Shown here in pieces: positions 1 through 11,396 of a DNA stretch of 64,000 nt. The position numbers were made by a program, and so were the translations under genes. The notes beneath the pieces were generated by a model. That model was not told the DNA's origin and ran no database searches. It saw only the letters and a list, made by a program, of their open reading frames with translations. Source of the DNA: Buddleja alternifolia (Eukaryota; Streptophyta; Magnoliopsida; Lamiales; Scrophulariaceae); assembly GCA_019426215.1 (NCBI GenBank), contig CM033404.1, positions 3,968,001-4,032,000 of the forward strand, given 5' to 3'. Position 1 is the first letter of the stretch. Each line of letters starts with the position of its first letter.

Positions 1-650
1 ATTCAATATTGAACTCTCCCAATTCAATAGCCCATTTTATGAGCCTTCCCGACACATCGGGTTTTGCCAATACTTGTTTCAATGGTTGATTAGTTAATAC
101 AACAATATGATGAGACTGAAAGTATGGTCTTAGCTTACGAGCCGAAGTTACTAAAGCGAGTGTGCATTTCTCAATCTCCAAATAGTTCAATTCAGCCCCT
201 TGTATCAATTTGCTGACATAATATACTGGTTTGTGTTCATTTTCGATTTCTCTAACCAACACTGCACAAATGATTGCTAACGACATCGCCAGATATAAGA
301 ATAAAAGTTCCCTGAAAACAGGTTTCGTTAACAATTTGGGGAGGGAGGGATACCAAGTATTCTTTCAGCTCTTGAAATGTTTTTTCACATTCCTTTGTCC
401 GTGTAAAATTTTTCACCTTTCGCAGGCTTTTGAAAAAGTGTAGCCACTTTTCAGCAAATCTAGATATAAATCTGTTTAACCTCGCCATTCTCCCCGTTAA
501 TTTTTGCACATTTTTCACATTTGCAGGGGATTTCATGTTTAGAATAGCCTCGATTTTTCAGGGTTTGCCTCGATACCTCGTTCTGTGACCATGTACCCCA
601 AAACTTTTCCCCCACGAACTCCGAATGTACATTTATGAGGGTTTAATTTC
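1..650 (-). mobile_element. Ty3/gypsy retrotransposon fragment: reverse transcriptase end and RNase H
   Basis: Reading leftward from about 650, the translation gives the RT segment KLNPHKCTFGVRGGKVLGY, then VTERGIEANPEK, a connection region (LTGRMARLNRFISRFAEK) and an RNase H-like end with PVYYVSK, LRPYFQSHHIVVLTNQPL and SGRLIKWAIEL, running off the window start. These are standard plant gypsy pol motifs. A one-base loss near 565 shifts the frame, and a stop interrupts it near 252, so the copy is dead. The upstream half of the same polyprotein lies at 9440-10506 on the same strand, split by later insertions. About 75 residues of RT, including the catalytic YVDD region, are not seen in either half. 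Confidence 0.85.
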
Positions 651-1079
651 ATTCCATATCATTTCATTTCGACCCAAAACAATTTCAACCCAAACATAGC
701 CCGTTTTACGACCTGAATCTATGACCCAGATCAACAAATTGGGTATCCAAACCCACAACCCATTGGGCCACCATCACGACCCGACGGGTTGTGACTGGGC
801 AGGGCTGTGCCGAAAGGCCCGTCTGCGCTAAACAGCGCGCGCTGCTACTCGGGTTTTTCTCGGGGCCTTCAGCCCCGTTTTTTCTTGGAATTTTTTGATT
901 TCAATATCATCAAATATCCCTAGATTTACAATAACTAAAAATAAAAAAACTAGGCAAAAAACCATAAAATGCAGGTTTAAGAAAAACATACAAACATGCT
1001 TCAAAAACACATAACATGTAATTCTTAAATCACGTAAATAAGATCAAATATGCAAATCAGAGATTGGCTTTGATACCAT
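651..1079 (-). mobile_element. 5' leader of an LTR retrotransposon, with primer-binding site
   Basis: Minus-strand sequence between the LTR (1080-4475) and the gypsy pol fragment. It begins with a primer-binding-site match to initiator tRNA-Met (TGGTATCAAAGCC on the minus strand, 1066-1078), two bases inside the LTR end. The rest has no convincing reading frame and looks like an untranslated leader. It stops abruptly at about 650, where gypsy pol resumes, so gag and pol of this element are absent. Assigning the whole stretch to the leader is inference. Confidence 0.55.
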
Positions 1080-4000
1080 TGTTGGGTTTCGTTCGAAAAA
1101 GCAGAAACGCAGCGGAAGGGATTTCAAAAATTAAAATGAAAACCCAATTGGTACTCTAATTCGCATAATTGAATCTAAAAGCGTATAACGAATAAAACTT
1201 ACTCGTTAATATGAATATGATGATGGAGAAAAACTTCTTCTTCTCCAAACTCGAAATATTGAAGCTTCCAAATCTTCAATCCTTTGGTTTGATTCTTCAA
1301 ACTTGAACTTTATCCGAACAACAAAAATACGTCGTCTTTAAATCGTCACACACGGATCAACAAATGAAAAATCCCCTTTCTTCTTTCTCTATGGTCGACG
1401 ACTAGGTATAGAGGAGGAGAGGAATATTTTTCTTTCTTTTGAGAGTTATGTATTCTTGTACTCCCCCAAACTTATCAATTGCTCGACCTCGAGCAATAAA
1501 AGATCTAGGGCACAAAAAACATCATCAATCAAAAGGAGAAAACAAAAACAACAAACAAACTCACTTTCGTGGAGTAAACGATTGCACTTAGCATGTGCAA
1601 CAAGCCTTTAAACCTGTGAGTTACCTCAAAGGACGAGTTATAGTCTCGTGAGGGTTTGCAGACGATATACCCACAAAATCTAACAAACTTTCAATCTCAA
1701 CCAGATGAATACATCTCAACATAATTAACAAGAATAAATGGTACAAAATCATCCTTTTACAGCTTCAAGTTCTAGAATTTCAAGTTCTAGAATAAATGGT
1801 TCTCTAGATATGTCTATCCGAGAATCTAACCAACAATCATGCATTCAAGTTCTAGAATTTCCTCGGATTAATCCGGCTAACTGCACCCAGGAATCTCTAC
1901 CTATCTCTAGGGGCAATTCCCTATTTTTTACGGATTATGTGATGATCCTCTTTGCACCTTAAATTACCTTCTCTCGAACGAATAATTTAAGCAATAAATC
2001 ATGCATATGGTAGCTAAGCATATGATGCATTCAAACAAGATCAAAACACAAAACAACAATAGAATTAATATGAAAAACACAATTTGTAACTCAATTATCA
2101 TAATTTAGCCTCAACATGGCCTTAGTTCGAAGAATCTATTTCATCATAAAAGATAAAAGATAGGAACTTAAATTAAGATTCATATTCATAGACAAAAACA
2201 AATCTAAATCTAAGAAACTCCCTCGTATTTTTGATGGTTGAGCTTCGATCTTCATCTCTTCCATGCTTCTTGATTTCTTCACCTTCAAAGGTTCTTGATA
2301 ATCTTCATAACTAATCTAAGGATGATGAAGATGATGATAGGATGTGTTTAGGCTCCCCCAATGGGGAATGTGTTTTCAAGTGTGTTTGTAGGATGGCATC
2401 CAATCCTCCTTTTATAGCCAAAAAAATTCACCAACCAAGAACATGTGCTTCCATTCTCTTTTCTTTCCACCTACCATTCTCTTGCCTTCCATCTACCAAG
2501 AATGTGAACTACCATTCTCTTGTTTTCCACCTACCATTCTCTTACTTTCCTCCTACCAAGAATGTGAACTACCATTCTCTTGTTTTCCACCTACTAAGAA
2601 TGGGAGCTGCCACTTTCGTATTTTCCAGCGCAGGGATAGTGTTTTATTCATAAACGCCTCCACAGACCTCCGAATTGGATGATTCAAGTCCCCATGTAAA
2701 GATAAGACATAGCTCTAAAAATTTGTAGAAGGACACTTCATCAAATTCGGTCTCTAAATTTATCCAAATGGCGTTCCAACGTGGAGATTGTTTCTGATTT
2801 GGCGCCCAGGTGTGCGGAAATGGTACTAAAATATGATTTTGGCTAACTCCAGCTTGTTTCTTGCTTGTTTGGTCGTAGAGGTGTGAAACATCTTGGCCTA
2901 AACTTATTTTATACGTCCTTTTTCCACCTTTTCTTCGATTGTATCCACTTAAGGCCTGAAATCACTTAATGCACGAATTAAACGCACAAGTGACAAAATC
3001 AAGCGATAAATGAACCTAAAACATAAACGCAAAGGGGCTTAGTAACACGTAAAAATGACTCCTATCAATTCTTGTGTATTCTTTTTACTTCTTCTAAGTC
3101 AAAGAGTCCTTATATACCTCATGACTTATTAAACAAGTCAAAACAAAAGAGCCCTAATATGTGGCCTCTCAAAGATGTCACTTTGAGGTCTCATAGGCGT
3201 CCAATTAGACTCCTTATTTAGCCCCGGGATTTGTTTTGTTTAATTAATTTCTTATTTCAATTAATGATTTATTATATCCAATAAATAAATAAATTAATTA
3301 AATAACCAAATTAATTAGATAAATTAATTCATTAATATATTTCACAAGGAAATTAATTAATAATTAATCTTATCATTATAATTAATTATTTTATCTAATG
3401 AATAATTAATTATTTAATTTATCCAATAAATTAAAACTCCCAAAAGAAATAATAGAAATTCCTTTTTCTTCATTTTTCTTTGCCAATCCTTTAGCGCAAC
3501 TCTTTAGATTCGTTTCGTTTGGCAATGAGAGGAAACCAAAGGAAGTAGGTAACACCTAGCCAGTCACGTGGCCCATTTTGTAACCCAAACAAAAACGTAT
3601 GATAGGATCAGTCCGAAACCTTCCAATCGTAAATACCGTATTTGTATAAACTCTTTGTTCATGTTCCCCGGTCAAGCAAGAGTCATGGTTATGTCAAACT
3701 CACTGGACTTGACCATATGTATAAATCATAATAAATACGAGACCATTGAGATTGATTTAGTGCCAAGCAAAATCGTCTCATTTGCTTTGGCCAAAGACTT
3801 TGATCTCTATTTATCTATAATTACATAGGGTACATACTCATTCACTTATGATAGAACAAATCCCATATTAGATATCTGCTAAGATTACCACTTGCCCATC
3901 AAGTCCCCATTTGGAGGTTGACCCCACCAAAAGGTGAATTGGGTCTAACTACTCTAGTGAAAGACTTGACGTCACAAGTGCATCTTCAGCTTGATACTTC

Positions 4001-4475
4001 AGGTCAAAGGTTCACATATACCTATTACGCATAATCAGTTCCGTAATTGACAGTCACAGAGTGAAAGCCCATGTGACAGAACCGATGTGAGTCATGTTCG
4101 AACATATCAGTTCCACTGACGTGTCTACAATCTTAATCTCCTATCATCCCATGATACCAGACAGGCACTCCCATGTCAGAGCTAAGATTGTACAAGTATT
4201 CGAAGTCTTTATTTGTCCATTAAAGACTTCATATTACTTGCGGACTTATTTTAGTAATCAAGATCGATCTCTCTAGTCCCAATCTTCCTATCCCATAGGA
4301 AGTAGAGGGATCGCACTGAAAACATGGACAAAATGTTTTACACAACTTATAGACGCAGATAAGAATTAAGTGAAAACTCAATAATGCCTTTTATTTAAGA
4401 AGAGTTTAAGTTCAATACAAGATATATGCTTTATACATTCTATCCTCTATGGCATTTGAGGGCATAATCCTAACA
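1080..4475 (-). mobile_element. Long terminal repeat (copia-like), minus strand, interrupted
   Basis: The minus strand begins TGTTAGGATTATGCCC (at 4475) and ends CCCAACA (at 1080), with inverted TG...CA termini, followed at once by a primer-binding site. With the nested insertion at 1460-3067 removed, the LTR is about 1.8 kb. No second LTR is visible in the window, so this is one LTR plus leader, not a complete element. It separates CACTA sequence (to the right) from gypsy sequence (to the left). Confidence 0.7.
1460..3067 (-). mobile_element. Nested gypsy-type insertion with 8-bp direct repeats
   Basis: The 1608-bp insert is flanked by ATTCTTGT at 1452-1459 and again at 3068-3075. On the minus strand it starts TGATAGGAGTCATTTTTACG, as many plant gypsy LTRs do, and ends with a polypurine-tract-like TTTGGGGGAGT preceded by CTCGAGGTCGAGCAA. 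That end resembles the region just before a 3' LTR. A second copy of the same start lies at 58653 (minus) and shares blocks around 2090-2240, 2660-2760 and 2940-3067. No protein is encoded. It may be one LTR plus a deleted internal region with the other LTR missing. Confidence 0.6.
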
Positions 4476-4751
4476 ATTTTTTATTTTATTTTACCTTCTC
4501 GTTTGTAACCTTCCTGTACAAGATCAAAATTCAACAAACCAACACAACAAACCAGCACAGCACAACAGATTCAACAGAAACAACAAAAACCTAAAACTTC
4601 AATATAACCAATTTTTTCTTCCAACAACAAAATTTTATAATCTCCAACAAATGATCACGTGTTTACAATCAAAAACATTAAATTAATCACAATTTAAATA
4701 CAACAAATCAAATCACAATTTACAAATAATACATTTTCCAATTTCTAATCG

Positions 4752-7700
4752 CATTCGATAGTATATTGTGTCACTTCGCTACGTACTTCATCAATTTGCA
4801 CTTGAGTGTAGAATGAGCATCGACAATCATGAAAGTACTGCAAAATAGAGATTGCAAAACGAAATGACGTTTCAGTTACCTACCAAAGGTTTAATAACTT
4901 CAAAAGGGAAAGAACTGAGTATTAGGATTATGCATACCGCTATTGGGATTGTAGATTCTTCGCGGCTAATAATCTCCTTCATGAATCTCATAACGAAGTA
5001 GCCACAATCTACGTCGTTTGTTTGTCGGGGGCACTACAAAAAGTAATCAAAGTTGTATTAGAACACTAGCTTTTATCTGAATAATCTCTTGAAACTAGAA
5101 AACACTAACCTTTATTCTAATTCATTTACAGATCTTGTTTTTGGATTTCTTCAATTGGTTGTTGTGATTTGCACGAAATATGAACACAACCCTATAAAAA
5201 AATACAAAAAATAAGGAAATATGTAAAAAACAAGCAAATATGTGAAATCTAGGAAGATATATGCACTTTTAAAATAATATTAAATATAATGAATACATTA
5301 ATTGATTGAATGAAAAACTTACTGATTGATTTTTCTTTCATGTCAAATCGGTTATCCGGATCACCATGCAAAGAATCCAGATAATAAACGAACTCTTGAA
5401 ATGGATCAATCACGAGCAACAACCAATGTCCCCTAAAAATATTCAAAAGATAAGTTCAAAATTTGTTTTGCGTAACAAGTTTTACAAATTAAAGTTGGGT
5501 CTTTAGTAGCTCACCTGGTGTTGTAAGGTGCAAAAAATAACTTATTCATTTGTGCGCTCTCTGTCATAGCATTTGCTATGAACTGCACTTGTTCAATTTG
5601 CTGAATACTTGATCCCGCAGATATAGCATGTGGGCTAAGGAACCTGAAACGACTTTCTTTCCCTTCGGGGACCACGTAATTAACCCACAAAAATCTAAAT
5701 TGAGCATAAAATAAATTTGAGTAACGAAAATAATCATAGTTCAGATGCAATAAAATAATTAAAAAACTTACTTGATGTACATTGAAATGAGAGAGGCTCT
5801 TATCTCTTGACGCAAAAGGTGACATATCTCCTCTCTCCCAATATACTCTTAGAATTTAATATTCATAATTCTTTTCTCGAAGTCTATAGTGATCTGGTCA
5901 TCAATAGACATCCTCTTCATGTACTTTCCAAGAAATAAAAGATCCCTAGAAAGTCCACCTAGTACAAGGTCTTCACATCTGTCACCTTCACGTGTAGGCT
6001 TGGCCACTGGAGGTCTTGGTTTGACAGCTGAGTACTGATTTCTGGTTTCCAAATGATTCGGATGGTCCAAGAGACTATTTAAGCAAAGAAAACAAAAGGT
6101 GAATGTTACACACCAAAATATATTTAATAACCTTAAACAATTGTTATAATTTATTAATGACTAGCTATTAATTACATACCGATTCATCTGTGACAATGAC
6201 AATACTCATAGGCCAAGCAACATAGGTACCCAAAGCATCAGAAATGGTGAGCACTTCATCATCGAGAGGGACTGGTAGGGGTGTATCCTCCTCAATTGCA
6301 GTGTCAATGCAAACTTTCACAAGGTTGGTGGGTAATGGACGGTTGTAAAGTGTTCTATCCAATGGTCGATTGAACATAAGTCCTTTAGCCACCACACGAT
6401 ACGACGATAATGAAAGTGCTAATTGACATGACGCCTTAACCTACATATATATACCATTGTATTAGAAAGTTTTGTGTGTTTTACAGAAATAAAGAGTTGC
6501 AAGTTACATGATCACTAAACAAGTTCAGATCATTACCTAAGGAAGCATCTTAATTGGTTCTGGGCAGCTATCTTTCAAAGAAATCGCCTCATCTTCATGT
6601 AGTTGACGCGACCCAGACTCCTGCAACTCGGCAACCTCGCGTTGCAAGAAGGATAGTGATTCGGTGAGGCCTTTTTGCAACCTCATGTTGCAAGGAGGAT
6701 AGTGATTCGGTGAGGCCCTTCACCATGCTTCTCAAGCTTTCCATCTCCATCTCTTTAGAAGGCTTTGGATCCATAAAGTACTCTCTTTGTGACACCCCAA
6801 AGCCAACACCCCTAACGCGACCCAGATGCTCCTTCTTTTTAAAAGCTTTAGCCAATAGATCAACCCAGCTTCTATCGTTTCCACTATGACTAGTACTCTC
6901 TTGTGAAATGCACTCCTGTAATAATACATTTAAAAAATAAAAAACTTAGTGAACTTTGCTCTTTCAAAAGTATTTCAAAACAAACATACAACACATTATA
7001 GAGCTAAAGTTGCAAATAACTCAACATTTCATTCACTGCTTTTCTAACATTGACATTATCAATCTCATTCTTTTTATCGGAACGCAAAATCCTCCACACG
7101 AGTGCTCGTGTCAGCTCTGTGCAATCGGACCCCGCTTCCTTTCTTTTATTCATCTATATTTTGATTAAAAATATATATTTATTAACAAAGAATTTTTATT
7201 AAAAAAATTGTAAGGATTCACTGTTAAATGAACTACGTACCTCAATTTGCTCCATAAGAGCATATCCAAGACGTGATTTCCTATAAGGATATTCAGGTGC
7301 CTTTGCTCTTTCATGGTTTTCCCTACTTAGTTACTGTTTATTACATAATCAAAACACTAGTCAATGTATTAGTTACATATAAACGCAATAACCAACAAAT
7401 GAAACCGTAAATTAAAATGATTACTTGGAACTCTTCACTTAGGCGAACATCTAAAAATGTCGTCCAATCAGCTTGAGGTATCTCATATTGTGAGGGTGGG
7501 TTGTAATTAATGTTCCCATCATCATCCCGTACCCACACTCTACTCAAGTAGCTCCTGAAGTTTCGTGCTAGCTTCCCAGCTTCTACTAGTACGTATTTTT
7601 TTCTAATTTCTTCAATATCAAATGACAACTATAAAAAACAAACAATAACATATATATAAAATTATAATTTAGAGAAAATTAAATCAACAAAAAATTCATT

Positions 7701-8026
7701 AACAATTAGAAACATGATAATAATCAAATTACCGCTATTTCATCCCAAATTGCTTTTTTTGTTGGTGTCAGGACTTGTCACCAATCACTGATGGTAATCG
7801 GCACCTTCTACTGAGCCAGGACTCCTATGTAACCAACAAGTGTTGATTTGTTTGGGTCAACTGCTTGGCCTGTCTCATTACAGCCGAAAGGTAGTCTTAT
7901 GCCTTTACTTCTGGTATTGATGACTTTTCTCATCGCCGTGACACCTCTCCGTATCTCATTTTCAACACATTTGTCTGCTCCACGTCCATCCTCCTCGGGA
8001 AAACTTCCAGCACGCTCTGAAGCCAT
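4752..8026 (-). pseudogene. CACTA accessory protein (Ptta/En/Spm region plus C-terminal Ulp1 protease), broken
   Basis: Spliced minus-strand gene starting MASERAGSFPEEDGRG at 8026. Recognisable exons: about 8026-7733; 7634-7424 (IRKKYVLVEAGKLARNFRSY, the plant Ptta/En/Spm signature); 7320-7241; about 7150-7070; 6930-6600 (GRVRGVGFGVSQREYF); 6400-6180; 6070-5880; 5825-5780; 5700-5515; 5440-5330 (GHWLLLVIDPFQEFVYYLDS, with the Ulp1 His and Asp region); 5034-4940 (CPRQTNDVDCGYFVMRFMKE, with the catalytic Cys in DCGYF); and 4835-4752, ending TIECD. Such cysteine proteases cleave SUMO-like conjugates and are often carried by plant CACTA and MULE elements. Two in-frame stops in the first exon (after GYIGVLAQ, and in SDW-stop-Q) show that it is a pseudogene. 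Exon ends are approximate. Confidence 0.75.
6600..6715 (-). repeat. Short tandem duplication inside the CACTA accessory ORF
   Basis: The words GGATAGTGATTCGGTGAGGC and TTGCAAG occur twice about 44 bp apart (near 6650 and 6694), inside the predicted coiled segment ESLSSLQHEVAKR. The copies differ by a few bases. The duplication shifts the reading frame after the first copy, adding to the pseudogene signals. Confidence 0.7.
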
Positions 8027-8744
8027 CGACCTACAAAAGCCAAAAATACAGAAGTTAGATTCATATACCAACAACATAATTTTATTAAAAGTAACAAAGA
8101 TTACAAAAATGCATAGATTATTTCTTGTACCAAGTATTCTAGAAAAAATTTGGCAGAGTAACGGCGCAAAAAATTGTACCAAGTTCTCGACTAATCCTTT
8201 CCCCAAACTTGCAACCAACAAAATTCGGATCTTTCAACCACAACAAATCCAACATTCTGATCTTTCACCCACAACAAACTCAAAATTTCGATCACACTAT
8301 ACGAAAATATTGATCACCAGTTGGATCACATAAAGCATTATATTTTCAACAACTACAAATATTGATCACCAGTTGGATCACATAAATCACATAAAACTAC
8401 AAATAAAGCATCATATTTCCAGCAACTAAGTATAAATATTGATCACCAGTTGGATCAATGTACCCTATACCACAAAATAACCACAATTTAATCCCAAATT
8501 AAACGTAATGAACCCCAGCTTACCCAAGTTAACCCTAAATTCAGTCAAGTCCCTATTTCCCCTAAATTTTCCACAAAAATAGGCAATTTTCAAGAATTAC
8601 TTATACCACAAGATTTTCCTCATATTTATCTAAAAAACTTACCCCAAATCCGCACAAACACAGACACATAGCACAAACCCGTTATATTTTAGGAGAAATT
8701 TCCAATGTATAACACAAACCCGAGACACATAGCACAAACTCTCT

Positions 8745-8870
8745 GTCTCTCTCTCTATAGCACCGCCGCCGCCTCCACCACCACCACCGCCGCCACTGCC
8801 ATTCGCACAAACTAAACTAAAATGGTGGAGGTGGTGGAGGCGGCGGCGGTGCTATAGAGAGAGAGTTATA
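8745..8870. repeat. Imperfect palindrome of GGTGGAGG/CCGCCG units
   Basis: The left arm (about 8745-8785, TCTATAGCACCGCCGCCGCC then CTCCACCACC) is the reverse complement of the right arm (about 8822-8862, GGTGGAGG repeats then GGCGGCGGCGGTGCTATAGA). A short unpaired centre separates them. It lies in the non-coding part of the CACTA element, next to (TA)n and (GA)n tracts. Confidence 0.75.
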
Positions 8871-9439
8871 TATATATATATATAGAGAGAGAATATATAT
8901 ATATATATATATATAATTTACTTAATTAAATTTTCCATTTGTTAATAAGTTTGAGATTTGATGCTTATGCAACAATTAATGACAGAATTTGCTCTGTTTT
9001 CTTGTTGAACCAGAACAAAAATGATAAAATATGTTCCTTGGATTATAAGAACTACAAGGCGGAGATAAAAACCGCAGATGCTCAGGATTCTTATAATGAT
9101 GGGGTCATTGTCCTCGTAACCGTAGATGCTCAGGATTCTCTCTCTATATAGAGAGAGAGAAGAAGAAGAAGAATCTTACGGTGGTGGTGGAGGTGGCGGC
9201 AGTATATAGTGGTGGTGGTGGTGGTGATGGCGGCGGTTTTGAATAAGCTATAGAGAGAGAGAGAGAGAGAGAGATGAAATGGGGGAGGGGGAAGGCGGCC
9301 AGGTTTTTATTTTTGAATTAGGGTGAACCGCCTATTACAGCGATTCACCCATGAACCGCTGTAATAAATACCTCCGTTCAACGATTTTACCAGAACCGCT
9401 GTAATAGGTGCGCTGTAATAGTGTATTTTTGTAGTAGTA

Positions 9440-10506
9440 TAATTTGATTAAAGCCTTGATAAGCATCCATCATTCTCAAAAGAGCACAACCTACAGTTGA
9501 GTCTACTAATAAATCAATGCGAGGCAAAAGATAAGGGTCCCGAGAGCAAACTTTGTTTAAATCAGCAAAATTAGTACACATGCGCCATTTGTTTCTGGTT
9601 TTGGGTACAAGAACTACATTAGCTAACCATTCAGTGAATTGAATCTCATCTATGTAGCCTACTTCTAGGAGCTTCTTTACTTCGTCCTCAATGATAACAT
9701 CTCTGTCAGGGCCAAAGTTCATGTGCTTCTGACGAACTTGTTTTGCTTCGGGATCAACATTCAAACGATGAACTTTTACTGACGTGTCAATACCTTGGAA
9801 ATCAGCAGCTTTCCAATCAAAAATATCAGAGTTTGCTTTAAGAAATGTTATCAATTTTGACTCCATCGTTGGGCTCAACTGCCCCCCCAATTCTCGTAGT
9901 CTTCTCCGGATCATTCTCAAAAAGCTGAATTGTCCTGTATTCCACGGGTTGAACTCTCATATCCCCCCTCTTCTGTTTTTTATCAATCTGCTTCATCAGC
10001 ACTTCAACGTCTTGATCAATGACATTCACCCTTGTAACTTCCCTCTTTCCGTTCTTGCTTGAGTTCGTCGCTAACAAGGTGGTATAGCAGTCACGAGCCT
10101 CTAATTGATTTCCCCTCACTTCGCCAATACTATCTCTGGTTTTAAACTTCATTTTCAAGTGAGGAGTCGATACAATAGCACCGAACATATTTAGCATAGG
10201 CCTGCCGACAATCATGTTATAAGCAAAAGGAGTGTCGACAACAAGAAAAGTCACCCGTAACGTTTTCCTTTTCGGAGCTGATCCCAATGATACATCGAGT
10301 TCAATCGACCCTTTCAGCATGATCTGTGAGCCGGTGAATCCCATAATTCACAGCTCGTAGATTCACTTTTCCCAAGTCCATCTTCTGCAGTACATCCCAA
10401 AAAATAATATTTGCTGAACTTCCTGTGTCATCTTAGGCACCAAAGGCGTTGCAGGCACCCTCTGGGCGTTCGGAGTTATCGGTCCTGATGCCATAACAGG
10501 CCTGGC
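9440..10506 (-). pseudogene. Ty3/gypsy polyprotein fragment: protease and N-terminal reverse transcriptase
   Basis: Minus-strand frames give, in order: remnants of the aspartic protease (ANIIFWDVLQKMDLGKVN, after a frameshift near 10390); GITGFTGSQIMLKGSIEL; VDTPFAYNMIVGRPMLN; then the RT start VHRLNVDPEAKQVRQKHMNF, VGYIDEIQFTEWLANVVLVPK, WRMCTNFADLNKVCSRDPYLLPRI and MMDAYQGFNQI. The frame changes at about 9880, between the protease-linker and RT parts. The reading is lost at the CACTA terminus (9439) and resumes at the window start. Its right edge meets the bZIP fragment at 10507. The element is inactive. Confidence 0.85.
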
Positions 10507-11396
10507 AAGGAGATCATCTAGTTCTTTGGAGAAAGTAGTGGAGAGAAGGCGGAGGAGAATGATTAAAAACAGAGAGTCTGCTGCTAGATCTCGAGCTAGA
10601 AAGCGGATGATTCTTGTACAAAGATTCATATTTTATAGTTTAATACATTGCTGTCTTTCTTATGTCCCGTAAGGATTCTTCATTCTTAGTGCGAAAGAAT
10701 AATCGTATGGCTGCTGGTTGAGTAAGTGAATAATATCATCTATTTCTTGATTTGAAACTATCTTGGAATTACTAGAGTATATAGATTGAAGTCCACCTCT
10801 TAAATTGACTTCCCTATTCTATTGCATTGATGCTAAAACATTATTTGCATTTAGATGTGGCATTGATCTCTTGTTTGCATGTTTCTCGAGTTGAACAAAG
10901 TTTTGGCGGTGAAAAGAGATGAGTATGTTGGATTTTATTGTTTGGAATATTTTTGGACTGGCAGATTAGTTCATTCATTCTGAGACCACTTGATCATGGA
11001 CATTCTGCATTTGTATGATGGACACAGCGCAAATTGAGATGCACCTACCATATATATCCCGTCTTTTGTCTTCTGTAGAATTGTTTTTACAGATTCTCAT
11101 ATAATGTATATATCAATCAATTTTGCATGGCTTTATCATGCTAGAATTTGCACACGCACTCCTCCTTTTAGGCATCAACGTTATGCATCCTCAGAATTAT
11201 GAACTAAGATGTTAGTATGACTGCACAAAATTCTTATTGTGAGAACACTTGGATGGTTTCCTGTTCACCTCTTCAAAAATCTCTTACCATTCAATAAATC
11301 AGTAAAATTTCCGTCACTTAGTTCATTACGCGTTATTACCTGCTCATCCTAATGTATCATATTTATGATGTAACTGGAAAATTGCAGGCCTATACC
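10507..11396 (+). pseudogene. Partial duplicate of the ABF/AREB bZIP gene (exon 1 end, intron 1, first bases of exon 2)
   Basis: Collinear with 36088-36939 and in the same orientation. The exon part encodes the bZIP basic region (VVERRRRRMIKNRESAARSR); the intron follows at roughly 90-95 percent identity by eye, and the copy ends after GCCTATACC, the first 9 bases of exon 2. The splice donor is changed from CAG|GTGATT to CGGATGATT, so it could not be spliced as in the parent. No start codon, acidic domains or leucine zipper are included. The left junction meets gypsy sequence. The right junction meets the last exon of the COR27-like gene. No target-site duplication was seen. Confidence 0.9.

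Larger units (their letters stand above)
4476..9439 (-). mobile_element. CACTA (En/Spm) DNA transposon, one end preserved
   Basis: The minus-strand terminus at about 9439 reads TACTACTACAAAAATACAC, followed by repeats of CTATTACAGCG and GCGGTTC. It matches the end of the second CACTA element at 42741, which shares ATTACAGCGCACCTAT. The terminal C appears mutated to T. The element sits in gypsy RT after codons for DAYQGFNQI. It carries a CACTA accessory gene with an Ulp1 protease domain on the minus strand. The other terminus, expected left of 4752, is missing where the LTR at 1080-4475 begins. No TNP2/TNPD transposase was found. The 8027-9330 part holds only simple repeats and GGTGGAGG-rich DNA. 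Confidence 0.75.

Noticed and set aside
5029..5045. CACTACAAAAAG as the left terminus of the CACTA element
   Set aside because: Read on the minus strand it is the splice acceptor (CTTTTTGTAG) directly before the Ulp1 exon CPRQTNDVDCGYF, so it lies inside the gene.
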